From Clavelina lepadiformis (Eukaryota > Chordata > Ascidiacea > Aplousobranchia > Clavelinidae): a DNA stretch of 64,000 nt. The position numbers and the translations under genes are program-made. Shown here piece after piece: positions 12,081-25,075 of the stretch. Positions within the stretch are counted from its first letter, which is position 1, and each line of letters opens with the position of its first letter. The stretch is taken from the NCBI RefSeq assembly GCF_947623445.1, contig NC_135240.1, positions 12,710,001-12,774,000 of the forward strand, given 5' to 3'. The notes beneath the pieces were generated by a model that ran no database searches, was not told the origin of the DNA, and worked only from the letters and a program-made list of their open reading frames with translations.

Positions 12081-12142
12081 GTCAAAATAAAGTCAAAATT
12101 TACAATAAAGTCAAAATTTTCAATAAAGTCAAAATTTGTCAA
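12081..12142. repeat. AATAAAGTCAAAATTT tandem repeat
   Basis: Three to four copies of a unit of about 18 bp, AATAAAGTCAAAATTT, in tandem. Single related copies lie nearby. It is internal to the hAT element. Confidence 0.8.
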
Positions 12143-12442
12143 AATATGGCTTTTTACAAAGTTTTTGTGTTTCTTGAGAGTAATTCTTGTAAAAATCCTC
12201 GTGGAAGCATTGTAAATCAGGAACTGCGACACAATTAAACCATATTAACCCATAAAAGCAGGAAATAAGTCACAATGCCCACTTGGATCAGCAGTAACTT
12301 TTATCGCAAATTGTCCATTGTTTATTCATTGTTACGTATTTAAATAATTCTTATAAAACACTTCCTCTTCATAAACGTAGTATTTTCGAAGATCAACAGT
12401 TTGGATTTTAGGAATAGCCTACTGACATTCTGTAATACAAAA

Positions 12443-12652
12443 ATGCCTAAGCAAGCTAAATCGTCTTCAGCAAAAGTTAGACAGATTTGTCGAGATTTTT
12501 CTGATGAATTTAATGCAACTCCAGGGGGTGATTTAAGGTGCAATTTTTGCGAGGTTATAGTGAAGTGCGATAAAAAGTATTTTGTTGAAAGCCACAGGAA
12601 AAGTAAACGCCATCAAGCTGGATTGGAGCAACAACAAGCATTCCCTGTTTAA
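12443..12652 (+). pseudogene. CGGBP1-like BED finger, hAT N-terminal fragment
   Basis: A 69-aa frame starting MPKQAKSSSAKVRQICRDFS. The finger is C-x2-C (LRCNFCEVIV) followed by H-x4-H (ESHRKSKRH), the pattern in the DNA-binding N-terminus of hAT transposases related to CGGBP1. The catalytic domain that should follow is missing; the frame stops at AFPV. This is probably a leftover of the autonomous parent rather than a host gene, although CGGBP1 itself arose by keeping just this domain. Confidence 0.7.
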
Positions 12653-12904
12653 TTTGCTGTTTATTAGAATTTGCCATGCGGAGAAAATCGAGGCAAAGTG
12701 CCCTTTTCACAAGCTACCTAAATCTATCGCCAAAAAACACGACGCACTTTTTATAATCCATAAAACACCTTGACTTTTTGACAAAATATTACGTTTGGGT
12801 CTGAAATCGACAAAATATTATGTTTGGGTAACTGGAGGAAGAACTATGGCCTCTACAAATAAGCAATTTCGTTAGGTCAAAATAAAAATGGCCCTATTGA
12901 TGAC

Positions 12905-14395
12905 TTGTTTTGCTTCTGACTCGATAGTATGAGTTCTCATTTCTCAAACGGCGTGACTATGCTGTTTAGTTGCTTAAATTCTCTCTATACTTATTACTAA
13001 ATGATAAAGTTCCCATATTTATTTATTATCAGACACAAAGGCTTACACCTTTGGGCAAATCTTACTGAATGCTACATTTCGCAGTAGTAACAAGTGAAAA
13101 GGAAAGATTGCAAACATTACATCAGTATCTATATGTGGCACACCAGTTCAAGCGAGGTAATTCATCTGAACGTCTTTAAGGAGAATTTAAGCTTGGTCAG
13201 CAACTGAATTGCAAGATCCCAAAATAAATTTTCAGCATTTCCAAAACAACTCATGGACTCGTGACGTAACCGTCACAACCTATCAAGGAGTTGCATAGGA
13301 ATGTTGGTTATTGAACGTATGGTTTAGGTCTTTAGGACCATTAGCAATGAGCCAACAGATAACTGCCGCAATACTATCACTTGTAGGCCTAGTAATAATA
13401 TTCCAGTTGGTGACGTCAACAAACGATTTTTAACCAACAAGAAATATAATCTAGGCCTATATGGTTTCGATGTTTCAGTTCTACTTTTTATTGTGAACAA
13501 TACTGACAATATGGAGTTAAAAATTGATATCTGCGCTTCCGGTAAAACGCAAAATTAAAAGGTAGAAAAAGTGAAACAATCGTTCAAATATTAAATTGTC
13601 TTCAAAAATTATTTCCAAAACCAGAGTAGAAAAGATCCAAGTTAAAATACACATAACCCAAATTTACCGGTCAATGCAACTTGTAAAACAAACCTAATGA
13701 TCGAGCCGTCAATGATAACGACAAACCAGCAAATTAAATACATTGGTTGATAGTAATGTACAAATAGCAGCGGGATTCGATTAGTTAATCTGGAGTAGAT
13801 TATATTTATAGATAGTAATCTATACTGAAATCAGGGCAAGAATAAAACTGACCAAATTAGTCACGAGAAAAGGAAAAAAATATTTTAAAAATGTTTCAGA
13901 ACTTACACGACTGTATTACATGAAGACTCACATTGGACTCTTAATGACAATGACAAGCTTAAAACGTTGAATACCATTAAACAGTATAAAACAAATGTGG
14001 GTTATTAACGGGACCTAAGTTAACTTACCGCATAATAGAATCTCGAAAGCTAACTTTTCTCATAGGATGTTTACAAATTTAAAATGATGCAATGCACGTA
14101 CATAAGTAGACAAGCAAAGCTAGAAACACGACAGGATAAAAATATATTTTCTTGGACACCCCAAGTGACAGTGGATACAAGCAAAGCCAAAGGTTGCAAA
14201 TAAAAAAGCTGGCAACGTTTATAGAAAACAGGTCTTGCACAACGAACTAGTTTTTCCGCAAGCTTTCAGCTGTAAGCGACGACACGATATAATGATAACC
14301 ACTTTCACAAAATAAAATCATACTACGTCATACATGATTAACGACACGGTAAAATATTGCCAGGTCGAGAAAAGCATTTTGGAAAAATGGAGCAA
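12905..14395. other. Intergenic DNA downstream of SULF
   Basis: AT-rich with no gene recognised. The part just left of the SULF stop should hold its 3' UTR. Confidence 0.4.
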
Positions 14396-14682
14396 CTATG
14401 CTATGAATAAAAAAGGACAGTTAGACGTGGTGGTAGTGGTTAAAAGAAGTATAAAACTTATGCTTGAAAAGCTCCAAATTATTCGTGGGCAAAAATTTTG
14501 AGATAACCTCAGCTGTTTTGTGGTATGATAATATTCAATAGGGTACTCTGCTTCTTTGCCGTGGATTTCTCGGCGGACATACCAATGGAAATCGTCGAAA
14601 CATTCTTCGCTTGCAAAGAGTTTTCCTGCCGCCTTCCGACTTTCCTCGCTGTTTTGGCCTACCATTGTCGGCATTCTGTCGT
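14396..14682 (-). other. Alternative SULF terminal exon
   Basis: An acceptor TGTAG|AC at 14683 gives a second terminal exon with the same phase as the one at 14535-14731, but in another frame. It encodes an acidic tail ([28 protein letters not shown]) that runs to a stop at 14396; the last 25 codons look non-coding. Only one of the two exons need be used. Confidence 0.4.
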
Positions 14683-17600
14683 CTACATACAAGATTTGTT
14701 GTTTTCTTAAGGTTTTGTTTGCAACTAATGGCTGCGGGGTTTGTAAAAACTACAACACCCATCCCATATTTATTATAGCATTTCAACTTTACCTTTGATT
14801 TTTTCGCCTTCTCTGACGTTGCGAAAATTGGTTGAAGATGGTACCTTTCAACAAAGAAGAGGCATAAAATAAAACTAGAAAAATAAATAGTAACAGACTG
14901 ATAATTAACACAGTTATTTTGATGGTAACAATAACACTGAGGATGCTTGGAGTTGTGCAATAAGCTATAAAGCCAAAGCTTCTGCAAGACTAATATTTTT
15001 TTGCCTTAACAAACAATAAAAGTCTGAAACTAAACAAAACACAAATACTTCTCAGTAAACCGATACCTGGGGGGTAGTTTGTCGGGAGATCAAAGGTAGG
15101 AGATGACATTGTCGATGTTTCCATAGCGGGTTCTATCGAGTCCAAATTGATTGAACCTACGGGACCAGCAACATCACTGACAGGCAAAGTAGTAGTTGAA
15201 GTCCTCGGGGTCGTGGTCGAAGCGGTAGTGATCGTTGATGTTAGATCCGAACTGGGACGATGGATGTGGCAATCAGCGCTCCCATTGCACACTCTTAATC
15301 GAGCAAGCTCACTATTTAGCGCAGACAACACCGACTTATCCGCAAAAGCCAAAGCGTTCGACAACTACGAAAATTCAAAGAAATCTGTCACATTACATCT
15401 TGTCAAACAAAAGCTTCATTAAATTCATTTTTCCGCTAACCTGGTAAGGATCAGTTGTTAGGTCATAGTATTCAATGAACCCAGTGATAAATTCACAGTA
15501 TAGAAGATTTGACGTTTCGTTTATAATTCTGACACACCAGTAAGTGTTGTTGTTACTATTCGTACAATAACACCTGTCGTCACCTACACAAGAATCATAG
15601 TATATACTATATGCCAGACGTGGGCAAACTGCGGCTCTCCGGCATATTTTTTGTGGCTCTTCTGGTCGAACCGTAAAATTCCAAAAAAATTGTAAAGCCT
15701 ACCAAGAGTACCGTTTATGAACGTTTCTGTCTATTGTTTTGCTTATTTAGGCCAGCATTTCGTTTATGACGTAACACTAGACATAGAATCCGACATTGTT
15801 TTCAGGTATAGATTCTATACTCTATGTCTATGGCAAAGGCTGTTAAAGTGCGCCTCGCCGACATGTTTTTTATGGATCTTCTAGCTAAAAAGTAATATCC
15901 CAAAATGACTACTAATAATTAATATATCAACCAAATTGACAATCATTACTGATTTTGCGGCTCGCTGGTGTTCATATTTTTCCGCAAGTGACTCTTTCAT
16001 TGAACAAGTTTGCCCACCCCTGCTATATGCCATCAGTAACAAACAACGCTATAACTATAACATAACAGAATTGCATGAAAGCAAATCCACTGCGCTTTCA
16101 CCTTCCCATATCGGTGGGGTCATCCATTTAGATCGGGAAAGTTTGAAGCAATTGACGCGTTGTTGGAAACAACCACCGTTTGTTCCATTTTGATTTTGAA
16201 TTCTTCTCGCAATTTTTTCCCTTTTCGCGGCTTGTGCGATCTTTTGTAGCTCTTTTTTCCTTCGAACCTCATCTCGGAAGTCGCTTACCCTTTGTCGATG
16301 AGCGGCGCGAATCTGATCGTAGATCTGTCTACAGAAACCATTGACATAAACAATAAAAGCCGCTGTGCATTGGGTTAATTGCTGCACGTTTACAATTACT
16401 TCATAGGATGAATGTTGTTTTCACTGTCTGCTGGCGTAGGTCTGTCTGGTCGACTTCGAACACTTCTTCTCGGTCGTGAAGGTTTCGTTGGGCAGTTGCA
16501 TTTTTCCGGACGTTTTTTCTGAGTTTTCATACAAGTCTTCACAATACGCATTAACCTTCAAAAGGTATTGAAAAGCTTATTATGGACGAAAACTCGACAG
16601 CAATGTTAACCGACGGCTTCTGCCACTGACCTTAGTTTTGTTCGTTCCGCTTTTATAGATTTTCGCCAGTAGTCTTGCTTACTCACCTTTCGGTCTGTAA
16701 ATATCAATTCCTTATAAAGCAATTCGGTTTCACTAGTTTAATAAATCGTGTTCTAAACGCATACCTTTATTGCATTTTATTGACCCGACTGGCATTACTA
16801 CTTTGCAATCTGATGTTAAATGGACTTTCCAGTTTTTGGTTGTCCCGTTTGCGCCTCCTTTCCTCTACAACAAAATCAAGTTTATATCCAAACATTTACT
16901 TAATTTACACTTACAATTAAACATTTACATAATATCTTTGCATCAATATATTTTACTGACAAATTTTATATCTGGAGTTGATTCATTCTACCTGGCCCGT
17001 ATTTCGGTTGTTGACTACCCGAGATCGCCGCTTTCGCTGCTGCGCTCTATCGCTCACAGACATCTCAAGCATGTTGCTTACAAATTCTTCATATGAGTAG
17101 GCTCTGCGCGAATCAGTGCTCCTTCGGAAGAAACGACGTTTGCCTCTTGTGGCCTGGTAAAGTCTTTGCTTGCATTTTGGCGAAATGCGTTCTTTTCCTG
17201 TACAATAAAATGGCGTACTTGATGACTTTCATAACTCTATTGGGTCGAAGTCAAATACTACGTTTTGGCGCCCATTAAGTCAACATGCTTTTAAAATGGA
17301 TGGATAATTGAATAATAATTATTAATGCGGTCTTAATTTTCATTGTAATCACAAGATAAATGTTGTCGTTAACCATTATTAGATCTTTTCCAACCATATT
17401 ATTTTATCAATTAGAGCATTGTAAAACAATTAATCATAACAAATACAATACAGATGATATGGGGTATATATATCCTTTCACAGTATCCGAGAATCTCATT
17501 ACGTGTCCAGCTTGTCAGAAAGTCTTAGCTGGCAAAATTGGAATGACAGAAAGTATGAAAATAAGAAAATTAATAATGTTCCTAAGCAAGATACCTTTCT

Positions 17601-20600
17601 TTGGGCAGCAATTCTTCCGTTTTGCTGGCTTGCTATAATAATAGATAAGAGTGTACTGTTCAGTAACTCACCAGGAATACAACTCTATACATACATGGAA
17701 TTCAATCCTCGAATAAAAAAAGTAAAACTGGTCAACGTCACTGGAAATAAAGTCTTACCTTGTAACTTTGGGAAATTTATTGCACTTCCGCATTCTGTAA
17801 AGTAAGATCACACTGTTAAAACCATAGACACAAATGATGCCATTCCGCCGGTCCGCTAGATGTCAGTAAGACAACAAAAACATTCTCCAAAATAATGGGA
17901 AAATCAAGAAAACGTTCTAAACTTTGTAGTTGAAAAACTTACTTCAGCACCCCTTCGTCTAGCGCGCATGTCCAGGTCTGACGAGGCTCACATGGAAATT
18001 TGAATTCCTTTTTTTGACAGGCCTACAATTTGCGTAAACTAAACGCAGTTACATATGAATATCTGTATGAGTTCACCAACGAAGCAGAATAATATCATAC
18101 CAACCAATGATAACTGGTAAAAGAACAGGAAATGTCTATCACCTCTATTACTTTCTCTCGTTTTGAGGGCAATCTTGGTTTCTCAAGATGAATTTTCGTC
18201 AGGGGAATTTTGCCTCGTTCGATCAGGAAAGTGTCTCTCCAAGGCGGCGACAGCGATTGCCGGCTGTGACCGAGACATAACCTTAGTTGGTATCTATCTA
18301 AACCAGCGCCACTCAAGCACGATGTACAAATAATGTAAAGGTTTACGACCACTTCTAAACAAACCCCGGAGCGCAATAAACGACTATTAAGCACTTAACG
18401 CCGCAGGAAAGTGCTGTTTATGAGACCTGTTAAATTCAGCATGCTGCATAAAGCGATTTTACACCGTGGTCTGTGGCCCATTGAATTTCTTGTGGTCGGT
18501 AGCGAAGCATTATAACAATGATGTATATCAGAATTAAACCAATTTTGGCGGAACGCGTAACACCTCACTGGCAAAACAAATATTTGCTGGGGATTTTACT
18601 AAGGGCTTGTGCGAAACCAACAAAACCCAAAAAGTCGTGAGTACTTGTATGAAGAACGTCGGTCTAAACTTTTTAGATCTGAATTCTTCCTCATAATGAT
18701 AACATAATCTTCAGTTGACAACATCTCATTTGAAAAAAATCTTTCGATGCAAAGTGCTTATTTGACAACAGTCGCTGCCAAGGTGTAATTGAGCACTTAG
18801 ACGCCGAGCATCCCCATATTAAAGGGAAGCGATAGGCTATCCGCGTCACGATCATTGATGAAAAGCCAATATTAGGCTAGACGACAGATGGTCTATTTTG
18901 CAACATCCTGTATTGTAATCGCAACTATAGCGATACAGGTGACGATATCTCTGTATTGATATGCGAATGTAAACATGTACCTACATACCGCGGGCCGCAC
19001 ACACAAAACGAATCCGGTCTTTAACCTCAAATAAAGGGGAACGATGCGGATTGTGAGCACGATTGTTGATATGATGCCATTGTGGGTATGGAGCTGTTTT
19101 AAAGAAAAATTTAACGTCTAGACGCGGCATATTTTGCCCAAGCCAGAACTGGCTTAGAAACGGGCGTAACAAACAAACAACGAACATGGCCCAAACTGTG
19201 GCTTAGGTTTAAATATCTTTCCGCTTTAACAAAAAAGCGACATCGTTTGTAACTTGTTTAGTGAAAAATATCGGCAAAGTTTAAGAGTTTTGGCTACAAC
19301 TCTGCTGCCATTGACCACACCGGTAACGAGACCAGGCACTCTTGACGCTTCAAGTATTCATGAAATTCAATACGGAAACTGCCTGTGCTGCGCCCAAGAT
19401 ATGGTTAAGTGTAACCTGATAGATTTACACCCCAATTAAGGAAAATGAGTTTCGAATTATAACTAAATAATTTGTGGTGTAGAGAATAGTCGTGTTGCAG
19501 GGTGCAGCTTCGGGTGTGTTCTCGCCATAGAACGTATAACCATAAATAGCAATTGTTAATTCACGTGTATGTACCAATTCTACGTAGCTATTTCCAAAAA
19601 AAACAATTTTAAAATTTGAATGGCTCATTGAGTAAAACAAATGAGACAAGGAATACACGTAAGTATCACACCTGTTAATCAAAGGCATAAAGTTACGGCC
19701 GTCCATCGACTCAGGTATTTCCACTCCTGCCATGCCGAGAATAGTTGGGGCAACGTCAATGTTTAGGATGATATGGTTCAGGCTATAACGTAAAAAGAAT
19801 TTTTAAGAGACGTGGGAAAGCTGGGGTAAATAGCAGTGTTTGACTTGTAACAGATAAGTTTTTCTACATACAAACCCTGGTTAAATATGCTTGAGACAAC
19901 CTTTGTAACCATTAACTCACTGCGTATTAGACGGAATCCCTGGTCCCCTCAAATAAAACGGTATTCTTATGTCAAAGTCGTATGGCATGCTTTTGCCCTT
20001 GGCCAGTCCAAATTGTCCAATATGAAAACCGTGATCTGATGTGTAGATTATGTAAGTGTTGTCGAGCTCTCCGATTTCTTCCAGCATACTTATAAACTAC
20101 GACAAAAGTTTTAGTTTATGGAAATTTAAGTGCATATAAGCGATGTGTATTGATATTTCAAATACAGGTGTTTTAAATCCATGTACTGTACTTGGAAATG
20201 TTAAACACTTCCCAGCGTTCCGCAAAGTGGACAATTATCTTTCAAATAACAGGTGCGCGCGCTCAGTTTGACTCTGATGACGTACAGATTGACATGTAGT
20301 TGTTAACAAAACGCGGAAACGCAAGAGCGTAATTATCTTAAATCACTGCCTACGAATTGAGACAAACCAATTTTATTACGTCGTCACCGGATTTTGTTAC
20401 GTGGGTTGAGCAGTGTCAAGTATGGCTCTCTTACTTGTTTTCTTTGTGGTTATCTATCCGATAAGGCTTGACCTTCTTTATATACAGAGCTACTAATAAA
20501 ACCTAAACCGCTTAATCACAAACCGCCACACTCTTTCACCTTTTCGATGGCGTTATCCACGGAACGAAGCGTCTGCAACCGCTTCTGTTGTAACATCATC

Positions 20601-23600
20601 GAGAAGCGATGCTGGGTTTTATCCAAGGGCTGGTCAACCTTGGAGAGAATCCAATGCTTGTATTGGTTTGAGGTAACGTAATCGTAACTTGGCGTTCTAA
20701 ATTGGGAAAAATGGTTGTATTTAAGCAAAGATCGGGAAACGATGTCGAAAGTTGCTCATCTCATGTCAATATTGATAGTAGATACGCACATGTGCGAGGT
20801 GACATTGGCGTAGAGATGTTGATACTGCGGAGCCCCGTCTTCCGGTCCATGGGGAGCGGGAAAACTGAGCATGGTTAAAATCGGCTTGGTCGGATTATCC
20901 TCCTTGCTTTGCCGGAAGTGTTGAACACTCCGATTTACAACCAGATCGGTTAGGTAATCCTGACATAAATTTACAGAAAAACCGTGGAGAAAAATATAAA
21001 AAATAAATATATATATAAAAAATATAAATAAAGTTCACCATTAGAGTGCCAAACTATACCCTATTTTTATTTTACTATAAAATTTGGTTAACACGGTTCA
21101 GACAACATCAACATAATTTACAGGCTTACTAAAGAGTCAGTCACATATCTTCGCCAAAGCGCATGCTTGAGATGATAGGTAAAAGTTTCTAAAAACCTTT
21201 TCGTAGTTGTCTTTGTGAATTTCTTTGCGGCCATTGTGATTGAGACTGTAGTTATAATATTTGCTGTTTTTCAGCAAACCCATCCAGTATTGCCAGCCGG
21301 GTGGAATGTAGCTGCCGTTATATTCGTTCAAATATTTTCCAAAGTAACCTGTAAAACGCAGAACAATACACGTAAAACAAGCATCAGCGATGCTTTCGGT
21401 AACACAATGCATAACCTAACCGTATTACAAATCAAACTTTTACACGACTAGGCAAGTTGTGTAGCCGCCTAGCAACACATCGCATTTTGGATAATATCTT
21501 CTCATACCAAGTAGTAATGAAGATTGAGGTACATTTTAAAAAGCAGCAAACTGCCAAAAAAACATCTAAATGAGCATTTTTATGTATTCTCATTTTCACA
21601 ACCAACACTAAAAATTCAAGGCTAAGGGCCAATAACTATAACCAAAAAGAATTTAGCAGACTGTGAAATTTCCAAGCGATTTCTGTTCTAACATCAAAGT
21701 GCCGATGAAAGAGCACATCTGTTGTTATGTGTAATAAAGCGGTGAATAGAAGTACAGAGACCAAGTTTTCATAACAAAGGGTTTTAAACGTCTTAGAAGG
21801 GCCTCCTGTTAAGATAAGTGTTGGTGCAGACAAAACTAAGAAAATGAAGTTGCCCACCAGCAACTTTGTTCAAAGAGGATTTTTTTGTATCATTGAACCT
21901 CTTTTGATAAGTCAATCACAAAACTTCCACAGTTCGGTTTGAGATGTTGGGCTTTTTTAAAGCTACTTTCCCATAAACATTCAACTTCAAACTAATCTTG
22001 GCTAGCACAAAAACTTAAGTCCCACTTAAGTGAGAAACAATTAAAGAGTTTCATTTAAAGACTTAAAAGAGCTTTGGTCAATCTTTTAGTGTGCATGACA
22101 TCAACTAATTTATGACGAAGCTGCAGGATTCTTTATGCCAAAGTACTCTACACTAAGTCAATGTGCGGCAACACGCTAATATTTCAAAGAAAATAATTGA
22201 ATGAATCACCCTGGAAGGGTTGAAGGGGGACATTTTTCAAATCAATAGAATGACACAATTTTCAAGTGGCTAGTATTACTAATGTAACAAATATTCCACC
22301 ACTGATAAAACAATATGGACTGAAGCTTCACCTTGACTCCAAAAAATCGCCGGTCATGTTTATTATCACAAAAACCTGTTTGTACCAAGGCCAACTTGCT
22401 AATTTCTAAGTCAATGGTTTTCAACCTTTTTTGGCTTACGGCACCCTGCAAACAAACAAAATATTTGGCGGCACCCACAGTCAAACCAAAAAGTTTCTGC
22501 ACTAAATAAAAATAATTTTCACAACCGTTTTCCTAGACTAGTGAATAGTGCGCAATAACTTACGGCACCCTTGCGAAACATAAATGGCACCCCGGTTGAG
22601 AACCACTGTTCTAAGTCATAGTTTGTAGAATTTTTGCTTCAAGTTCTTTCAACAGAACAGAAAATTCTAGCTGTGTTACCATTAGCCATTAATACCCATT
22701 TAGCCAGTAATTCATTTTAGATTAAAACACTAAGACAAAACTCAAACCACACTGCTTTAAACGTATACAGTATATATTGCATCTTTTATTAACTATTCAG
22801 TACCAGAAAAACAAATGTACAGTATGATAAAGGATGAATTATTGTGCCAATGGCAAGTACTGAGATCGAATTTAAGCAAAACTATTTTGTCTTTTTAAAT
22901 TGACTAATTAAAATCTAAAATGTTTGATTGATATAAAATATAAAGCATGGACTAACACTTCTAACAGTATATGATAGGACAATGCATTGTTTAGTACAGT
23001 AGGATATAAGCAATAAACTATGTATGACCAACAACATGCTTGAAACCTGCATTAAAACATATTCACCTGTGGAGTAGCCTGAATCGTTAAGATATGCAGC
23101 AAACGTCCTTGTTTCATGAGTACGCTGCCAAAGGGGAGAAGAGCAGTTGTCATTATTGGTAAGCACATTATGGTTGTGAGAATATAGCCCTGATTGTAAA
23201 GTAAACATAATGCTTTAAAGTGGAACTAGTATTCATAAGTATGAAACAGCTGATAATATGTAACATACAGAGTATTGCAAGTAGTTTATATCATTTTATC
23301 TATAAGCTTCAATTGTGATAACATCATTTGAACCTTAATTTCAAAAAAGGATAATGCAATCAGTGGATATAGCAAAAAAAGCCATGCAATTTTCATGAAG
23401 GACAAGTTAACAAATGATTATATGCGATTCAGGTAGTAAAACAGCCTTCTAGAATAATTGCTAAACAAATGCAAGGGGAGAATATAATGCCAATATCACA
23501 GACAGCTTATTGTACCTGTCAGAAATGAACTCCTTGAAGGGCAGCAGATTGGAGAAGTGGTAAAGGCATTTGCAAAGGTCACCCCTGGGGAAATCATCCT

Positions 23601-24171
23601 ATCCCTGGTGAAATGCATCACATCCATTGAACCTGAGCAAGAAGCAAACATATTTGCTGCATGATAAATTGATAAGACAAATCACGGGTTACATAACCAT
23701 TAAACAAACGAGCAGCAGTAAGCGATTTTACAGGTCATATCTTCCCCTAAATTCTATTTGCAGCATTTAATGTGGTTTGTCTATGTAGAGTCAATCGCAA
23801 CTAATAAGTCAACAACTCATGTTTGTGTGATATGATCTACTGTCTCTAAATTGTTACACCAGCACAAGAACACTAAAACCTAAACTCTAAACTGTATGTT
23901 GAAATAGGCACCATTAAAATTTTCAGTAAAGCATGCTTGCAATTAAGTAGAAATTGTAAATTAAAACATTGGCATTATATACAGAAAATGTATATTTACA
24001 GTTACACATGCACATTTGCATTACAATATCATTACCAAGCATAATATCTTGATCATCAGACATAAAAATAACAATATTTGGGCGACGTGAGCTACCAGCA
24101 GGCTGGCCATTTATAACATTAATCAGTAGAACTTGTAAAATTGCGATCCAAGACAATGTGACAAAAAATCC
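14535..24171 (-). CDS. SULF: Heparan sulfate 6-O-endosulfatase (SULF1/2), about 20 exons
   Basis: A secreted/cell-surface sulfatase that removes 6-O-sulfate from heparan sulfate and so tunes Wnt, FGF and BMP signalling. Exons traced with agreeing phases: 24036-24171, 23516-23632, 23067-23189, 21197-21348, 20790-20959, 20540-20696, 19921-20096, 19672-19782, 18143-18263, 17943-18022, 17759-17794, 17595-17632, 16992-17197, 16765-16864, 16631-16694, 16400-16555, 16102-16328, 15441-15583, 15067-15364, 14535-14731; about 935 aa. Order of parts: signal peptide; metal-binding [12 protein letters not shown]; formylglycine site [52 protein letters not shown] basic hydrophilic domain ([17 protein letters not shown]) follows, unique to SULFs among sulfatases, then a GNS-like C-domain ([13 protein letters not shown]). 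A Ser/Thr-rich tail is unusual. The initiator exon lies upstream and was not found: no ATG precedes the signal peptide in its exon. The donor at 21196 reads GTTTTT. SULF1 and SULF2 cannot be distinguished here. Confidence 0.95.
15615..16022. mobile_element. hAT-type non-autonomous element in SULF intron
   Basis: A 408-bp element with ends CAGACGTGGGCAAACTGCGG and GTTTGCCCACCCCTG, and a perfect 8-bp duplication CTATATGC at 15607-15614 and 16023-16030. It lies within the SULF intron 15584-16101 and makes up most of it. There is no transposase. Confidence 0.9.
22412..22608. mobile_element. hAT-type MITE in SULF intron
   Basis: A 197-bp element with ends CAATGGTTTTCAACC and GGTTGAGAACCACTG, and a perfect 8-bp duplication TTCTAAGT at 22404-22411 and 22609-22616. 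GGCACCC motifs recur inside both ends. It lies in the SULF intron 21349-23066. Confidence 0.9.
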
Positions 24172-24559
24172 CTTCAAAATAAAACAAAATGGTTATATAA
24201 ATAAAACTTTACACTCAAAGAATAATGTTGATGTTTAAATTTTATTTTATATTCTCGGTGAGTTACACTATTCTACAAGAAGTACTGTAACATAACATAC
24301 TTAAGTATATAGCCAAATTGTATATGCATATTTTCAACAGAATACCTTATCAAAATGGTAATCCATTACTGGACCAAACTAAAGTAGTTGCTGGGAGAGT
24401 TTAAAGAAAAATCAGAGCCAGGTACTTGCTAATTCACTTTGCTTTAGAAATATTGTCAACACATCTAAATGTAAACAAAAGTTAATGGACTTAACGCAGC
24501 ACAGTGCAACTATCATTCCTTACACATAGATAGATAGATGCAGACATACAATGATACAT

Positions 24560-25075
24560 TAACATCATCATTCCAGAGTCATAACCAAGTCATCAAACTC
24601 CAGTCGCAAATCAAGTCATTTACATTTTACGACTTAAGTGCAGTCATTTATAAGTAGTGACTCAAGTCAAGTCAAGTCTTTTGGTAAATAAGTCTTTGGT
24701 CAAGTCAAATCAATCGATATCTGAAACCAGACCATTTTAAAAGCAAAATACTATATATGTCAACAAGAAAACTTAAAAAATTTCACAAAACTTGTGTCAT
24801 TTTGCTGCACCGTACATGTTCCTAAACAAGTAAATTCTTTCTATCTCATCTTCTAAAGTGCTTTGACAAAAATGTTAGATATTTAGTTTACCTTAATGCT
24901 GAAACGAAAGATTAAAATGAACTGACTCGAGTCAAGCCGAGTCATTTGAAATTATTACTATTGACTAGTAAACAATTAAACTAAACATTCAGTCAAATCA
25001 AGTTTTTTATGTAATTTCCATGAAGAGGTCTCAAATCAAGTCAAATATTTCAGTGACTCAAATCATTACGGCTCC
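24560..25075. repeat. AAGTCA/GAGTCA-rich repeat
   Basis: A run in which AAGTCA, GAGTCA and GACTCAAGTCAAGTC-like words occur far more often than in the surroundings, on both sides of a normal spacer (24720-24910). This looks like the two arms of a degenerate transposon, but I cannot fix ends or a target duplication. It lies just upstream of the first located SULF exon. Confidence 0.5.

Larger units (their letters stand above)
11968..12896. mobile_element. hAT-type element with BED-finger fragment
   Basis: A 929-bp element whose ends are TAGGGCC and its inverse GGCCCTA, with a perfect 8-bp duplication TTGATGAC at 11960-11967 and 12897-12904. The inverted match is short beyond the first seven bases. 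Inside are a small tandem repeat (12081-12142) and an ORF encoding only a CGGBP1/hAT-type zinc finger. Confidence 0.82.

Noticed and set aside
15147..15447. Plus-strand ORFs rich in Val
   Set aside because: They are antisense to the Ser/Thr-rich SULF exon 15067-15364, whose splice phases and homology support the minus strand.
16675..17805. Several plus-strand ORFs of 60-108 aa
   Set aside because: They overlap, in antisense, SULF exons joined by matching phases, and none has a recognisable motif.
14535..24171. Assignment to N-acetylglucosamine-6-sulfatase (GNS)
   Set aside because: The sulfatase core alone could suggest GNS, but [28 protein letters not shown] and the long basic domain are specific to SULF endosulfatases.
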